A DNA stretch of 64,000 nucleotides, taken from NCBI RefSeq assembly GCF_025215495.1, contig NZ_CP104302.1, positions 1,922,001 through 1,986,000 of the forward strand, given 5' to 3'. Shown here in pieces: positions 1-8,085 of this stretch (positions are counted from its first letter, which is position 1; each line of letters begins with the position of its first letter). This DNA comes from Mycolicibacterium brumae (GTDB taxonomy: Bacteria; Actinomycetota; Actinomycetes; Mycobacteriales; Mycobacteriaceae). Under the pieces are notes generated by a model. The model did no database searches and was not told the DNA's origin. It worked only from the letters and a program-made list of their open reading frames with translations. The translations under genes and the position numbers were made by a program.

Positions 1-38
1 GCCAAGCACCGGGCCCGGCCCCCGGTCGCCGCCCCGGA

Positions 39-923
39 CTACGCGCCGGCCTGCGCGGGCGTCGGGTCGACCAGCGGCCGCTGACCGCCGCGCTGGGCCG
101 CTGCCCCGGCGACCACCACGAACCCCATGCCCAGCAACTGCGGAACCGACGGCTTCTGGTGCAGCACAATCAATCCGATCAGCGTGCCGAACCCCGGTTC
201 CAGCGCGGCCAGCGTGCCGAACGCGGCCGGCGTCATCCGGCGCAGCGCGACCATCTCCAACGCGAACGGGATCACCGGCAGCAGCAGCGCCAGCCCGAAC
301 GCCGCCGCGATCACGGTCAGATCGATGTGCCCGACGGCCTGCGGAACGCCGAGGACGGCGGCGGCCAGCGCGGCGACCGGGATGGTCAGGCTCAAGCCCT
401 TGATGCCGGAGAAGCGATCGCCGATCCGTTGGGTCAACAGGATGTAGCTGGCCCAGAACACCGCCCCCACCGCGGCGAAGCCCACCCCGGCGAGGTTGAC
501 CGATCCGTGCCACGGCTCGGTGAGCAGCAGCACACCGGCCATCGCCAACGCCGGCCAGATCAGCGCCTGGCGGCTCTGACTGCGCACCGCCGCCACCATC
601 AACGGTCCGAGGAACTCGATGGCCACCGCGGTGCCCAGCGGGATCCGGTCGATCGCCGCCAGGAACACCACGCTCATCAGCCCGGACACCACCCCGAGCG
701 CCAGCAGTGGCGCCACGTCCCGGCGGCGGACATCGCGCAGCGGCGGCCGGGCCAGCAGCACGAAGATGACCGCGCCGGCGCTCAGCCGCAGCCACGCGGT
801 GCCCGCCGCGCCCAGTTGCGCGATCAACCCGACCGACAGCGCCGAACCCAGCTGGACCGACAGCATCGCGGCCACCGCCAGGATCCACGGCGGGATTGTC
901 GCGGGGGATCCGGTGGCGTTCAC
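39..923 (-). CDS. EamA/RhtA-type drug/metabolite exporter
   Basis: A 294-residue integral membrane protein of the drug/metabolite transporter superfamily. About ten hydrophobic segments are spread over its whole length and form two EamA repeats, the first with a WLRLSAG motif and the second with LAALEPGFGTLIG. RhtA-like members export amino acids or related small metabolites, but the substrate cannot be read from the sequence. Translation starts at a GTG that overlaps the stop of the upstream PaiB-like gene by 4 bp (GTGA), so it is probably translationally coupled as the last gene of a four-gene operon. The family call is firm and the substrate unknown. Confidence 0.87.
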   Translation of the reverse strand: MNATGSPATIPPWILAVAAMLSVQLGSALSVGLIAQLGAAGTAWLRLSAGAVIFVLLARPPLRDVRRRDVAPLLALGVVSGLMSVVFLAAIDRIPLGTAVAIEFLGPLMVAAVRSQSRQALIWPALAMAGVLLLTEPWHGSVNLAGVGFAAVGAVFWASYILLTQRIGDRFSGIKGLSLTIPVAALAAAVLGVPQAVGHIDLTVIAAAFGLALLLPVIPFALEMVALRRMTPAAFGTLAALEPGFGTLIGLIVLHQKPSVPQLLGMGFVVVAGAAAQRGGQRPLVDPTPAQAGA

Positions 924-1585
924 CGACTGTCCCGGAACGTCTTCCAGTCCCCGATCTCGCGGAGACGGCGGCGCTGGGCGGCGGCCGCCGGAACGTCCAG
1001 TGGGCGGCCCCGGCGCCGCAGTTCGGCGTTGACGCGTTCCCGGGTCTGCACCGGATCGTCGTCGTCGTACTTGAACTTCGCCTCCACCCGCAGCACCGCC
1101 AGCCGAACACCGCGAATGCCGAGCAGCATCCGCCCGTACGGCGCTTCGCCGACAGCGGCCTCGCCGTGCCGGCCCTCGGGCTGGAAGTCGGCCAATTGCG
1201 CGTTGAGCACATCGGACTTGCCCTGCGGATCATCGACAATCGTTGGGCGGCAGACGAATTGGACACTGGTGTAGTAGCTGGTCGGCACCCCGTCGGCGCT
1301 GCGGTCCGGATCCTCGGCGCGCCAATACCCCGGGATGTAGGCGTAGTCGCCGAACAGCGCGAACCGCGTCTCGGCTGCGGCCTCCAGGTGCCGCCACACC
1401 GGATTCGGCCGGGCCAGGTGCAGCAGCAACTCACCGCCGACGAAGCTGGCGTGGGTCGGGATCAGGATCGGCGCTTGCGCCGGATCCAGATTGTTGACCG
1501 CGAGCACGCCGAACCGGTCCGTGCCGGCCAGCCAGTCCCGCCACTCGTCGTCGTCGACCGTGGCGTCCCAGGGATGAATCAGCAT
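920..1585 (-). CDS. PaiB-like FMN-binding split-barrel protein
   Basis: A 221-residue protein of the FMN-binding negative transcriptional regulator (PaiB) family, starting MLIHPWDA. Typical features are the N-terminal HPW segment, a TRFALFGDYAYIPGYW-type core, and the SYYTSVQFVC segment that lines the split barrel. A longer open frame exists upstream, but homology begins at this ATG, one base after the stop of the B3/4-domain gene. Despite the family name, many members are probably flavin- or haem-binding enzymes rather than DNA-binding repressors. Its position between a B3/4-domain protein and an amino-acid-type exporter suggests a role in handling an amino acid or peptide derivative; that is inference. 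Confidence 0.85.
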   Translation of the reverse strand: MLIHPWDATVDDDEWRDWLAGTDRFGVLAVNNLDPAQAPILIPTHASFVGGELLLHLARPNPVWRHLEAAAETRFALFGDYAYIPGYWRAEDPDRSADGVPTSYYTSVQFVCRPTIVDDPQGKSDVLNAQLADFQPEGRHGEAAVGEAPYGRMLLGIRGVRLAVLRVEAKFKYDDDDPVQTRERVNAELRRRGRPLDVPAAAAQRRRLREIGDWKTFRDSR

Positions 1586-1586
1586 C

Positions 1587-2318
1587 TCAGCTCTCCCCTG
1601 CGGTCTCGGGCAGCCAACGGACCGCGACCTGGGCGTCGGGCCGCAGCGCCCGCAGCCTCGCGATGAGATCATCAGCGGCGCAACGCAACTCATCGTCGGA
1701 CATCGGAGACAGCGCGTCCAGGATGAACAACGCCGAGGTCGTCTCGTCGGTGAGCTGGGTGCGCCGCGCCTGACGCCAGTTCCACCGGCGGCAGGTCACC
1801 CCCGCGTCATCGCGCCAGACGACCTCGCCCGGATCGGGATGCTCGACGACAAGCTCCCCACCCGCGACGGTGTCGAAGGTCTCGGCGCCGTCGGCCCGGA
1901 TCAGTTGCGGCGGGCCGACGTAGCGGGACAGGTCCTCGCCGCCAATGGGCAGCTGATGGAGCACGGAGATCGCGTTGTAGAGGTCGGTGAGCCGATTCAC
2001 CCGCGGCAACCCCGTCCCGGCGCGCCGCGTCAGCGCCTCCACACTGTTGCGGGTGCGCGCGGGCTTGGCGCCGAAGGCGCGGTACGCCTCGCGCCAGGAG
2101 GCGATATTGGGCGACTCCTCGACCGGTCCGGCGGCGAGCAGCGCGGCGGCCGAGGCCTCCGCGGCGGCGAGCAGCGCCTCGGTCGCCGGGTCCGACGGCC
2201 CGGCGGGCAGTCCGTCCACCGCGATCAGCACCGCGCGGTAGTCCGGCCGCAACGTCAGCACGGCGGCGTCGACGCGGGCGCCGGCGAGGAACTCGGCGAG
2301 TGTCGCGGCGTCAGTCAT
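1587..2318 (-). CDS. B3/4-domain protein (PheRS beta-like editing fold)
   Basis: A 243-residue stand-alone B3/4-domain protein, related to the editing module of the phenylalanyl-tRNA synthetase beta chain. The B3/4 signature runs from SWREAYRAFGAKPARTRNS through LPRVNRLTDLYNAISVLHQL, followed by the VVWRDDAGVTCRRWNWRQ segment. Free-standing members are often annotated as possible editing proteins for mischarged amino acids; activity is not established for most. The start chosen, MTDAATLAEF, overlaps the 3-prime end of the regulator gene by 8 bp. A longer frame upstream overlaps coding DNA and carries no homology. Confidence 0.84.
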   Translation of the reverse strand: MTDAATLAEFLAGARVDAAVLTLRPDYRAVLIAVDGLPAGPSDPATEALLAAAEASAAALLAAGPVEESPNIASWREAYRAFGAKPARTRNSVEALTRRAGTGLPRVNRLTDLYNAISVLHQLPIGGEDLSRYVGPPQLIRADGAETFDTVAGGELVVEHPDPGEVVWRDDAGVTCRRWNWRQARRTQLTDETTSALFILDALSPMSDDELRCAADDLIARLRALRPDAQVAVRWLPETAGES

Positions 2319-2919
2319 GGGAGGGCTCCGTTCGGGTGGGCGTGGCGCCGACGCCGGGCTCGAACACCGCCAAGGTGAAACGGCACGGGCCGGCGTGCGG
2401 ATTGGCGTAGGCGTGGTCGACGTCGCCCGGAAAGGACACGGCGTCACCGGAATTCAGCTCGAACGACTCGCCGTCGACCTCGACGGTCAGGGTCCCGTCG
2501 AGCACGTGGATCAGTTCCCGGGTGTCGGGGGTGTGCGCCTCGCTGGCGTGCCGCTCCCCCGGCGCCATGGTCCAGTCCCAGAGCTCGACCACATCCGGAG
2601 GCGTGGTGCCGGCCACCAGCACCCCGCGGCCGCCGGCGTCACCGGTCCACAGCGTGGCGCCGTCACCGGCGCGGATGACCCGCACCGGCGCGCGTTCGGG
2701 GGCGGCCACCAGCGCGGGCAGTCCGACGCCCAGCGCGTCGGCCAGGCGCAACAGGGTGCCGACGCTCGGATTGACCGCGCCCTGCTCGACGCTGACCACC
2801 ATCCGCCGGCTCACCGAGGCCGCGGTGGCCAACTGATCCAGCGTCCAGCCGCGGGTTTGGCGCTCCTGGCGCACCCGGGCGCCGATCGCGGCGGCCAGCC
2901 GGGCGGCGTCGTCATCCAT
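2311..2919 (-). CDS. XRE-family regulator with cupin domain
   Basis: A transcriptional regulator of about 202 residues, first gene of the operon. Residues 8-65 form a Cro/C1-type helix-turn-helix (TLDQLATAASVSRRMVVSVE, then PSVGTLLRLADALGV). Residues 110-195 form a cupin barrel (DTRELIHVLDGTLTVEVDG, GDAVSFPGDVDHAYANP) expected to bind a small ligand. Two starts are possible: ATG 2928 (MHYMDDD) or ATG 2919 (MDDDAAR). The second is preferred because a TATCAT -10 element at 2932-2927 lies 7 bases upstream, giving a leaderless message. A palindrome covers this promoter, so autorepression released by the cupin ligand is likely. Confidence 0.88.
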   Translation of the reverse strand: MDDDAARLAAAIGARVRQERQTRGWTLDQLATAASVSRRMVVSVEQGAVNPSVGTLLRLADALGVGLPALVAAPERAPVRVIRAGDGATLWTGDAGGRGVLVAGTTPPDVVELWDWTMAPGERHASEAHTPDTRELIHVLDGTLTVEVDGESFELNSGDAVSFPGDVDHAYANPHAGPCRFTLAVFEPGVGATPTRTEPSHD

Positions 2920-2920
2920 G

Positions 2921-2940
2921 TAGTGCATGATACTGCACTA
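2921..2940 (-). promoter_or_regulatory. Palindromic operator over the XRE-cupin promoter
   Basis: TAGTGCATGATACTGCACTA has perfect 7-base arms (TAGTGCA and TGCACTA) around a 6-base centre. It covers the proposed minus-strand -10 element (TATCAT, 2932-2927) and the upstream alternative start codon. This is the expected geometry for an autoregulatory XRE repressor site. The symmetry is seen directly; binding by the adjacent regulator is inferred. Confidence 0.7.
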
Positions 2941-3054
2941 TTTGGTTCTGTGGTTCACGGTTTCGTCGCGAGTGCGCGCGGCCGACCACCGCGTCGCCGC
3001 ACCGCCCGCCGGCGGCTGCGCATAGTGTTGCCCCGTGGCAGCTGAGGCGCCGGC

Positions 3055-3528
3055 GTGAACCGCGAGGCCCCGCGGAGTCAGCGCGCCGCGGTGGCCACCT
3101 GGGCGCTGTGGGACTTCGGGGCGACGGGCCTCAACGCCGTCGTCATCACCTTTGTCTTCTCGGTCTATCTCACCGAACAGGTCGGCGCCGGGCTGCCCGG
3201 CGACAGCACACCCGCCAGCTGGCTGGGCCGGGCGCTGACCATCGCCGGAGTGTGCGTGGCGCTGCTGGCGCCGGCCACCGGCGTCCTGGTCAACGCCGCG
3301 GCCCGACGACGAACGGCGCTGGCCGTGCTCACCGGGCTGGTGGTCGCGTTGACCGCGATGATGGGCCTGATTCGGGCCGACCACAGCTACTTCCTCGCCG
3401 GCCTGGCGCTGCTGGCCGGCGCCGCCGCGTGCAGCGATCTGGCCACCGTGCCCTACAACGCCATGCTCCGCGGGCTCTCCGACGGGACCAACTCCGGCAA
3501 GATCTCCGGACTCGGCTCGGGCGCCGGG
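3055..3528 (+). pseudogene. Truncated UMF1/Atg22-like MFS transporter (N-terminal fragment)
   Basis: The first 158 codons, from GTG 3055, encode the start of a UMF1-family major facilitator: WALWDFGATGLNAVVITFVF, then a SWLGRALTIAG segment, then the LATVPYNAMLRGLS loop and SGKISGLGSGAG. Only about four membrane segments are present, against twelve in the family. Directly after SGAG (3528) the frame continues into polyketide-synthase sequence with no stop, so the remaining two thirds of the transporter is missing. This fragment cannot be a working transporter. The junction is either a genomic deletion or a misassembly. Confidence 0.72.
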
Positions 3529-6296
3529 TTAGCGCTGCTGCGCGGCCTCGGCGGCGACGCGACCCGGCTGCTCTACACGGTGGGCTGGCACGAGGTCCCA
3601 CTGCCGGCCGAACTCGGGACGGTGGACGGCACCTGGTTGATCGCCGGGTTCAACGAGCGAGGAACGAGCGAGGCAGAGGCCCGGCGCCACGGCAGAGCCG
3701 GGTTCAACGAGCTCGCCGACCAGCTGGCCAGCTGCATCCCGTTCGACCCGAGCGCCGACGCCATGACGCTGGGCCAGGTGCTGGCCGACGCGCAGGAGCG
3801 CGGGGGGTGCCGTTCGCCGGCGTGGTGTGGCGGCCGCGCCAAACCGCGCCGGGCGAATCCGTCGCCGACGCGGCGGCGCGGCTGGACGCCGAGATCGAGA
3901 ACCTGCTCAGCGCGGTGCACACCGCGGCCGGTGGCCGGGTGAAACTGCCCGGCGGACTGTGGATCGTCACCGAACGGGCGGTGGCCTGTGAATCCGGGGA
4001 ACCCGTCGACCCGGTCCAGGCCGCGCTGTGGGGCTTCGGCCGGACCACCATCAACGAGGAGCCCGCGCTGCGGGTCCGACTGGTGGACGGCGACGGCACA
4101 CCGGAGGCGGCGCGGGCGCTGGCCCGGCTGCTGGCGGCGCCGGTGAACGAGCCGGAACTCGCGGTGCGCCAAGGCAAACTGCTGGCCTCACGGTTGCTGC
4201 CGTGGGCGCGCAGCGGCCTGCTCGGCGTCCCGCACGGCGGCGACTTCGTGCTGGCGCCCACCGAGCGCGGCGCGATCGACAACCTGCGGCTGACCGAGGC
4301 CGAGGTGGCCGCACCCGACCCGGAATACGTTCAGGTGCGGGTGGAGGCCGCGGGCCTGAACTTCCGCGATGTGCTGAACGTGCTGGGGCTCTACCCCGGT
4401 GACCCGGGCCCGATCGGCGGCGACTTCGCCGGCGTGGTGACCCAGATCGGCGACGGGGTCACCGGAGTCGAGGTGGGCCAACGGGTGTACGGCTCCATGC
4501 AGGGCGCGTTCGCCAGCCGGTTCAACGTGCCGGGCCAGTTCCTGGCGCCGATCCCGGACGGGGTCAGCGCGGTGGAGGCCGCCACCATCCCGGCTGCGGC
4601 GCTGACGGTCCGGCTGGCGTTCGATTGGGCGCAGGTGCGCCCCGGCGACAAGGTGCTGATCCACGCGGCCAGCGGCGGAGTCGGACTGGCGGCCGTGCAG
4701 ATGGCGAAGGCCAAAGGCGCCACCGTGTTCGCCACCGCCAGCGCCTTCAAGCGAGCCACGCTGCGCGAACTCGGTGTCGAGCACGTCTATGACTCGCGGA
4801 CAACGGATTTCGCCGACCAGATCCTCGCCGACACCGACGGCGCCGGCGTGGACGTGGTGCTCAACAGCCTGACCAACGAAGGGTTCATCGAGGCGACGCT
4901 GAAGGCCACCGCGCAGGGCGGCCGGTTCGCCGAGATCGCCAAGCGCGACATCTGGTCGGCCGAGCAGATGGCGGAGGCGCGTCCGGACATCGACTACGAG
5001 ATCGTCGCGCTGGACACGGTGATGTTCACCGACCCCAACCGGATCCGCGACCTGCTCACCGAGGTGTCCGACGGGTTGGCCAACGGCGAGTGGACACCGC
5101 TGCCCGCGGAGATCTACCCGATCACCGAGGCGCGGGCGGCGTTCCGGCGCATGCAGCAGGCCCGGCACATCGGCAAGATCGTGCTGCAGATCCCGGCGCC
5201 GCTGGCGCCGCGCGCCGACCGCAGCTATCTGATCACCGGTGGCCTCGGCGCGATCGGTCTGCACACCGCGTCGTATCTGGCCCAGCGGGGCGCCGGCGAC
5301 ATCGTGCTGACCAGCCGCCGCTCCCCGGACCCGGACGCCCAGCGGCAGATCGACGAGATCACCGAGCGGCACAAGTGCCGGATCCACGTGCACACCGCCG
5401 ACGTCGGCGACCGCGCCCAGGTGTCGGCGCTGCTGGACCGGATCCGCGCCGAATTGCCGCCGCTGGCCGGCATCGCGCACCTGGCGGGCGTGCTGGATGA
5501 CGCGCTGCTGTCGAGCCAGGATCTGGGCCGATTCCACACCACGCTGTCGGCCAAGGCCTACGGCGCGTGCCACCTGGACCGCCTGACTGCCGACGACGCG
5601 TTGGACTTCTTTATCGTGTCCTCCTCGGTGTCCAGCCTGTTCGGCTCGCCCGGGCAGGCCAACTACGCGACCGCCAACGCGCTGCTCGACGGTCTGGTCG
5701 CCGGTCGCCACGCCCGCGGCCTGCCCGCCACCGGGATCAACTTCGGTCCGTGGGGCGACGGCGGCATGGCATCCTCGGAGGCCGCGCGCGCGAACATCAC
5801 CGCGCAGGGGCTGATCCCGTTGGAGCCGTCGGCGGCGCTGGCGGCGCTGACCGAGGTCGTCACCAGCGGCGTCGGGCAGGCGGCGATCATCAAGGCCAAC
5901 TGGCAGCGGGCCGCGAAGGTGCTCGGCAGCTCCCGTCCGCCGATCCTGGACCTGGTGCTGCCGCGCGCGGCCGGCGAGCTGACCGGCGACAGCGAACTGC
6001 TCAAGAAGCTGCAGGACATCCCGGTCGCCCAGCGGGCCGGATTCGTCACCGAGTTCCTGCAGAGCGAGGTGCAGAACTTCCTGCGGCTGGCCCAGCCGCC
6101 GGCGGCGACCAGCCGGTTCCTGGACCTGGGCACCGACTCACTGATGGCGATCGAATTGCGCAACCGGCTGGACAGCCAGTTTGGCGGCGCGTTCACCATC
6201 AACGCCACCGCGGTGTTCGACTACCCCACCATCGGCGGGCTGGCCGAATATCTGGTGGGGCAGTTGCCGGACGCGGAAGGGGCCGAGGCAGAGTGA
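3529..6296 (+). pseudogene. 5-prime-truncated modular type I polyketide synthase (pseudo-KR, ER, KR, ACP)
   Basis: The C-terminal part of a reducing type I polyketide synthase. Present in order are the structural KR half (DATRLLYTVGWHEV at 3555), an enoylreductase at about 4250-5200 (NADPH loop HAASGGVGLAAVQMAK), a ketoreductase at about 5215-5780 (SYLITGGLGAIG; catalytic S and Y in FIVSSSVSSLF and GQANYATAN) and an acyl carrier domain with the phosphopantetheine serine in GTDSLMAIEL near 6135. Ketosynthase, acyltransferase and dehydratase are absent. There is also a 54-bp in-frame insertion near 3659 and a frameshift at a run of six G near 3801, where four or seven would keep frame. No plausible start precedes the intact part, so it is called a pseudogene although ER, KR and ACP motifs look intact. 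Confidence 0.78.
3643..3712 (+). repeat. 16-bp direct repeat flanking a short in-frame insertion
   Basis: GCCGGGTTCAACGAGC occurs at 3643-3658 and again at 3697-3712, so the unit is 54 bp. Inside it, AACGAGCGAGG is repeated perfectly in tandem (3652-3662 and 3663-3673). The encoded 18 residues interrupt an otherwise smooth polyketide synthase sequence (AGFNE before, LADQLASC after), so this looks like an insertion or slippage product in the decaying gene. Confidence 0.7.
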
Positions 6297-6300
6297 TGCC

Positions 6301-7584
6301 ATGCCCCAGCCCGCGAACATGCTGCCCCCGGGACCGCCCGAGGACATCCTCAACTTCGTCAACGACGGCGACCAACTGGTGGCGCCGCTGGCCCTCGGCG
6401 AGCCGCCGACCCTGATCAAGGTTCTCGAGGACAACTGCGAGCGGTTCACCGGGGTGCGGATCCACCAGATGGACCCGCTGGCGCCGCACCGCTACATCCG
6501 CGGCGAGTGCGGTGACCACCTGCGCCACGTCGGCTACTACCTCGGGCCCGGGTCGCGGCAGGCGTTCTGGGACGGCGCCTGCGACCTGGTGCCCAACCAC
6601 TTCTCCGAGATGCCGCTGATCCTGCGCCGGGTCGACCCGACGCTGGTGCTGGCCCGCGCCGCCGGTCCCGACGAGCACGGCTACTTCAGCCTCGGCACGA
6701 ATTCCGACTACACCGCCACCTTCATCGGGCACGTGCCGTTCTTCCTCGAGGTCAGCCCCGAGGTGCCGTTCACCTACGGCAGCAACCTGATTCACCACAG
6801 CCAGCTGGCCGGCTGGACCCGCACCGACGCCGGTTTTCCCGACATCGCCAGCCGGGCGCCGTCGCCGACCGACCTGGCGATCGCCGAACTGGTCGCCGAC
6901 CGGATCTCCGACGGCTGCTGCATCCAGGTCGGCATCGGGTCGGTGCCCGACGCGCTGCTGGGCGCCCTGCACAACCACCGCGACCTCGGCATCCACACCG
7001 AGGTGATGGCCGACGGGCTGATGAACCTGGTGCTCTCCGGCGCGGCCACCGGCGCCCGCAAGCACCACCACCGCAACAAGCACGTGTCCACCTTCGCCAT
7101 CGGCAGCCCCGAGCTGCTGCGCTGGCTGGACCACAACGCGGCGGTCAGCATGTCCGCGGTGGACTGGACCAACGACCCCCGCGTCATCGCCCAGGAACCC
7201 AACTTCGTCTCCATCAACGCCACCACCGAGGTCGACCTGATGGGCCAGGCCGCCAGCGAGACCATCGCCGGCCGCTACTGGTCGTCCTCGGGCGGGCAGG
7301 CCGACTTCGCCCGCGGCGCGATGTACTCCGAGAACGGCAAGGCGTTCCTGGTGCTGCACTCGACGACCAGCAAGGGCGTCGGGCGGATCCGGGCCACCCT
7401 GACCCCGGGCAGCGTCGTCACCACGCTGAAGAACACCGTCGACCACGTCGTCACCGAATACGGCGTGGCCGAACTGCGCGGCCACAGTCTGCACGAACGC
7501 GCGAAGCGGCTGATCGCGATCGCCCACCCCGACCACCGCGACGAGCTTGCCTTCGAGGCGCGCCGAATCGGACTGCTGCACTGA
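6301..7584 (+). CDS. Acetyl-CoA hydrolase/CoA-transferase family protein
   Basis: A 427-residue family I CoA-transferase-like protein (acetyl-CoA hydrolase/4-hydroxybutyrate CoA-transferase group). The likely nucleophilic glutamate lies in IHTEVMADGL (about residue 234), close to the position of the active glutamate in 4-hydroxybutyrate CoA-transferase. The C-terminal domain carries the SSGGQADFARGA loop and the closing VVTEYGVAELRG motif. It starts 4 bp after the stop of the polyketide synthase remnant, so the two were probably co-transcribed. A role in releasing or activating the polyketide as a CoA ester would fit the context but is only inference. The gene itself is intact. Confidence 0.83.
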   Translation: MPQPANMLPPGPPEDILNFVNDGDQLVAPLALGEPPTLIKVLEDNCERFTGVRIHQMDPLAPHRYIRGECGDHLRHVGYYLGPGSRQAFWDGACDLVPNHFSEMPLILRRVDPTLVLARAAGPDEHGYFSLGTNSDYTATFIGHVPFFLEVSPEVPFTYGSNLIHHSQLAGWTRTDAGFPDIASRAPSPTDLAIAELVADRISDGCCIQVGIGSVPDALLGALHNHRDLGIHTEVMADGLMNLVLSGAATGARKHHHRNKHVSTFAIGSPELLRWLDHNAAVSMSAVDWTNDPRVIAQEPNFVSINATTEVDLMGQAASETIAGRYWSSSGGQADFARGAMYSENGKAFLVLHSTTSKGVGRIRATLTPGSVVTTLKNTVDHVVTEYGVAELRGHSLHERAKRLIAIAHPDHRDELAFEARRIGLLH

Positions 7585-7609
7585 GGCGGTCGCCGCGATA
7601 CCGTCAGCC

Positions 7610-7999
7610 ATGGCAAATTCGCTGACCTCCAAGCTCGACGGCGCCGCCCCCGCGGTGTTGAGCCTGTTCCGCGCCGTGATCGGCCTGCTGTTCGCGATGC
7701 ACGGCACCATGAAACTGTTCGGCTGGCCGTTGGGCCCGCCGATGGAATTCGGCAGCTGGCCGGCCTGGTGGTCCGGACTGATCGAACTCGTCGTCGGTGT
7801 GCTGGTGCTGATCGGCCTGTTCACCCGGGAGGCCGCGTTCATTGGCTCGGGCACCATGGCCGTCGCGTACTTCTGGCAGCACCAGCCGGAGGGTTTCTGG
7901 CCGATCGTCAACCAGGGTGAGCCGGCGGTGCTGTTCTGCTTCGCGTTCTTCCTGCTGGTTTTCACCGGCCCGGGCTCGATCGCGGTGTCCCGCAAGTAA
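7610..7999 (+). CDS. DoxX family membrane protein
   Basis: A 129-residue DoxX/DoxD-like protein with four membrane segments: VLSLFRAVIGLLFAMHGTMK, then the SWPAWWSGLIELVVGVLVLIG region, then the FIGSGTMAVAYF helix and a C-terminal LFCFAFFLLVFTGPGS helix. The family pattern of a short N-terminal tail, HG..KLFGW after helix 1 and Q.EGFWP before helix 4 is clear. DoxX proteins take part in membrane redox or thiol-stress functions in mycobacteria, but this member has no informative neighbour. Start ATG 7610 is chosen because the reading frame upstream overlaps the CoA-transferase gene. Confidence 0.84.
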   Translation: MANSLTSKLDGAAPAVLSLFRAVIGLLFAMHGTMKLFGWPLGPPMEFGSWPAWWSGLIELVVGVLVLIGLFTREAAFIGSGTMAVAYFWQHQPEGFWPIVNQGEPAVLFCFAFFLLVFTGPGSIAVSRK

Positions 8000-8072
8000 C
8001 GCCCCGGACACGGTTTCCCCCGGGCGGCGGCCCGCGGATTCGGCTTGCCCTGAGCACCGCGTGATTCTTCGG

Positions 8073-8078
8073 TAAGTT
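8073..8078 (+). promoter_or_regulatory. -10 element for leaderless phosphofructokinase mRNA
   Basis: TAAGTT lies 7 bases before ATG 8086, the spacing expected when transcription begins at the A of the start codon. No Shine-Dalgarno sequence lies close to the ATG. Confidence 0.55.
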
Positions 8079-8085
8079 TCAACGC

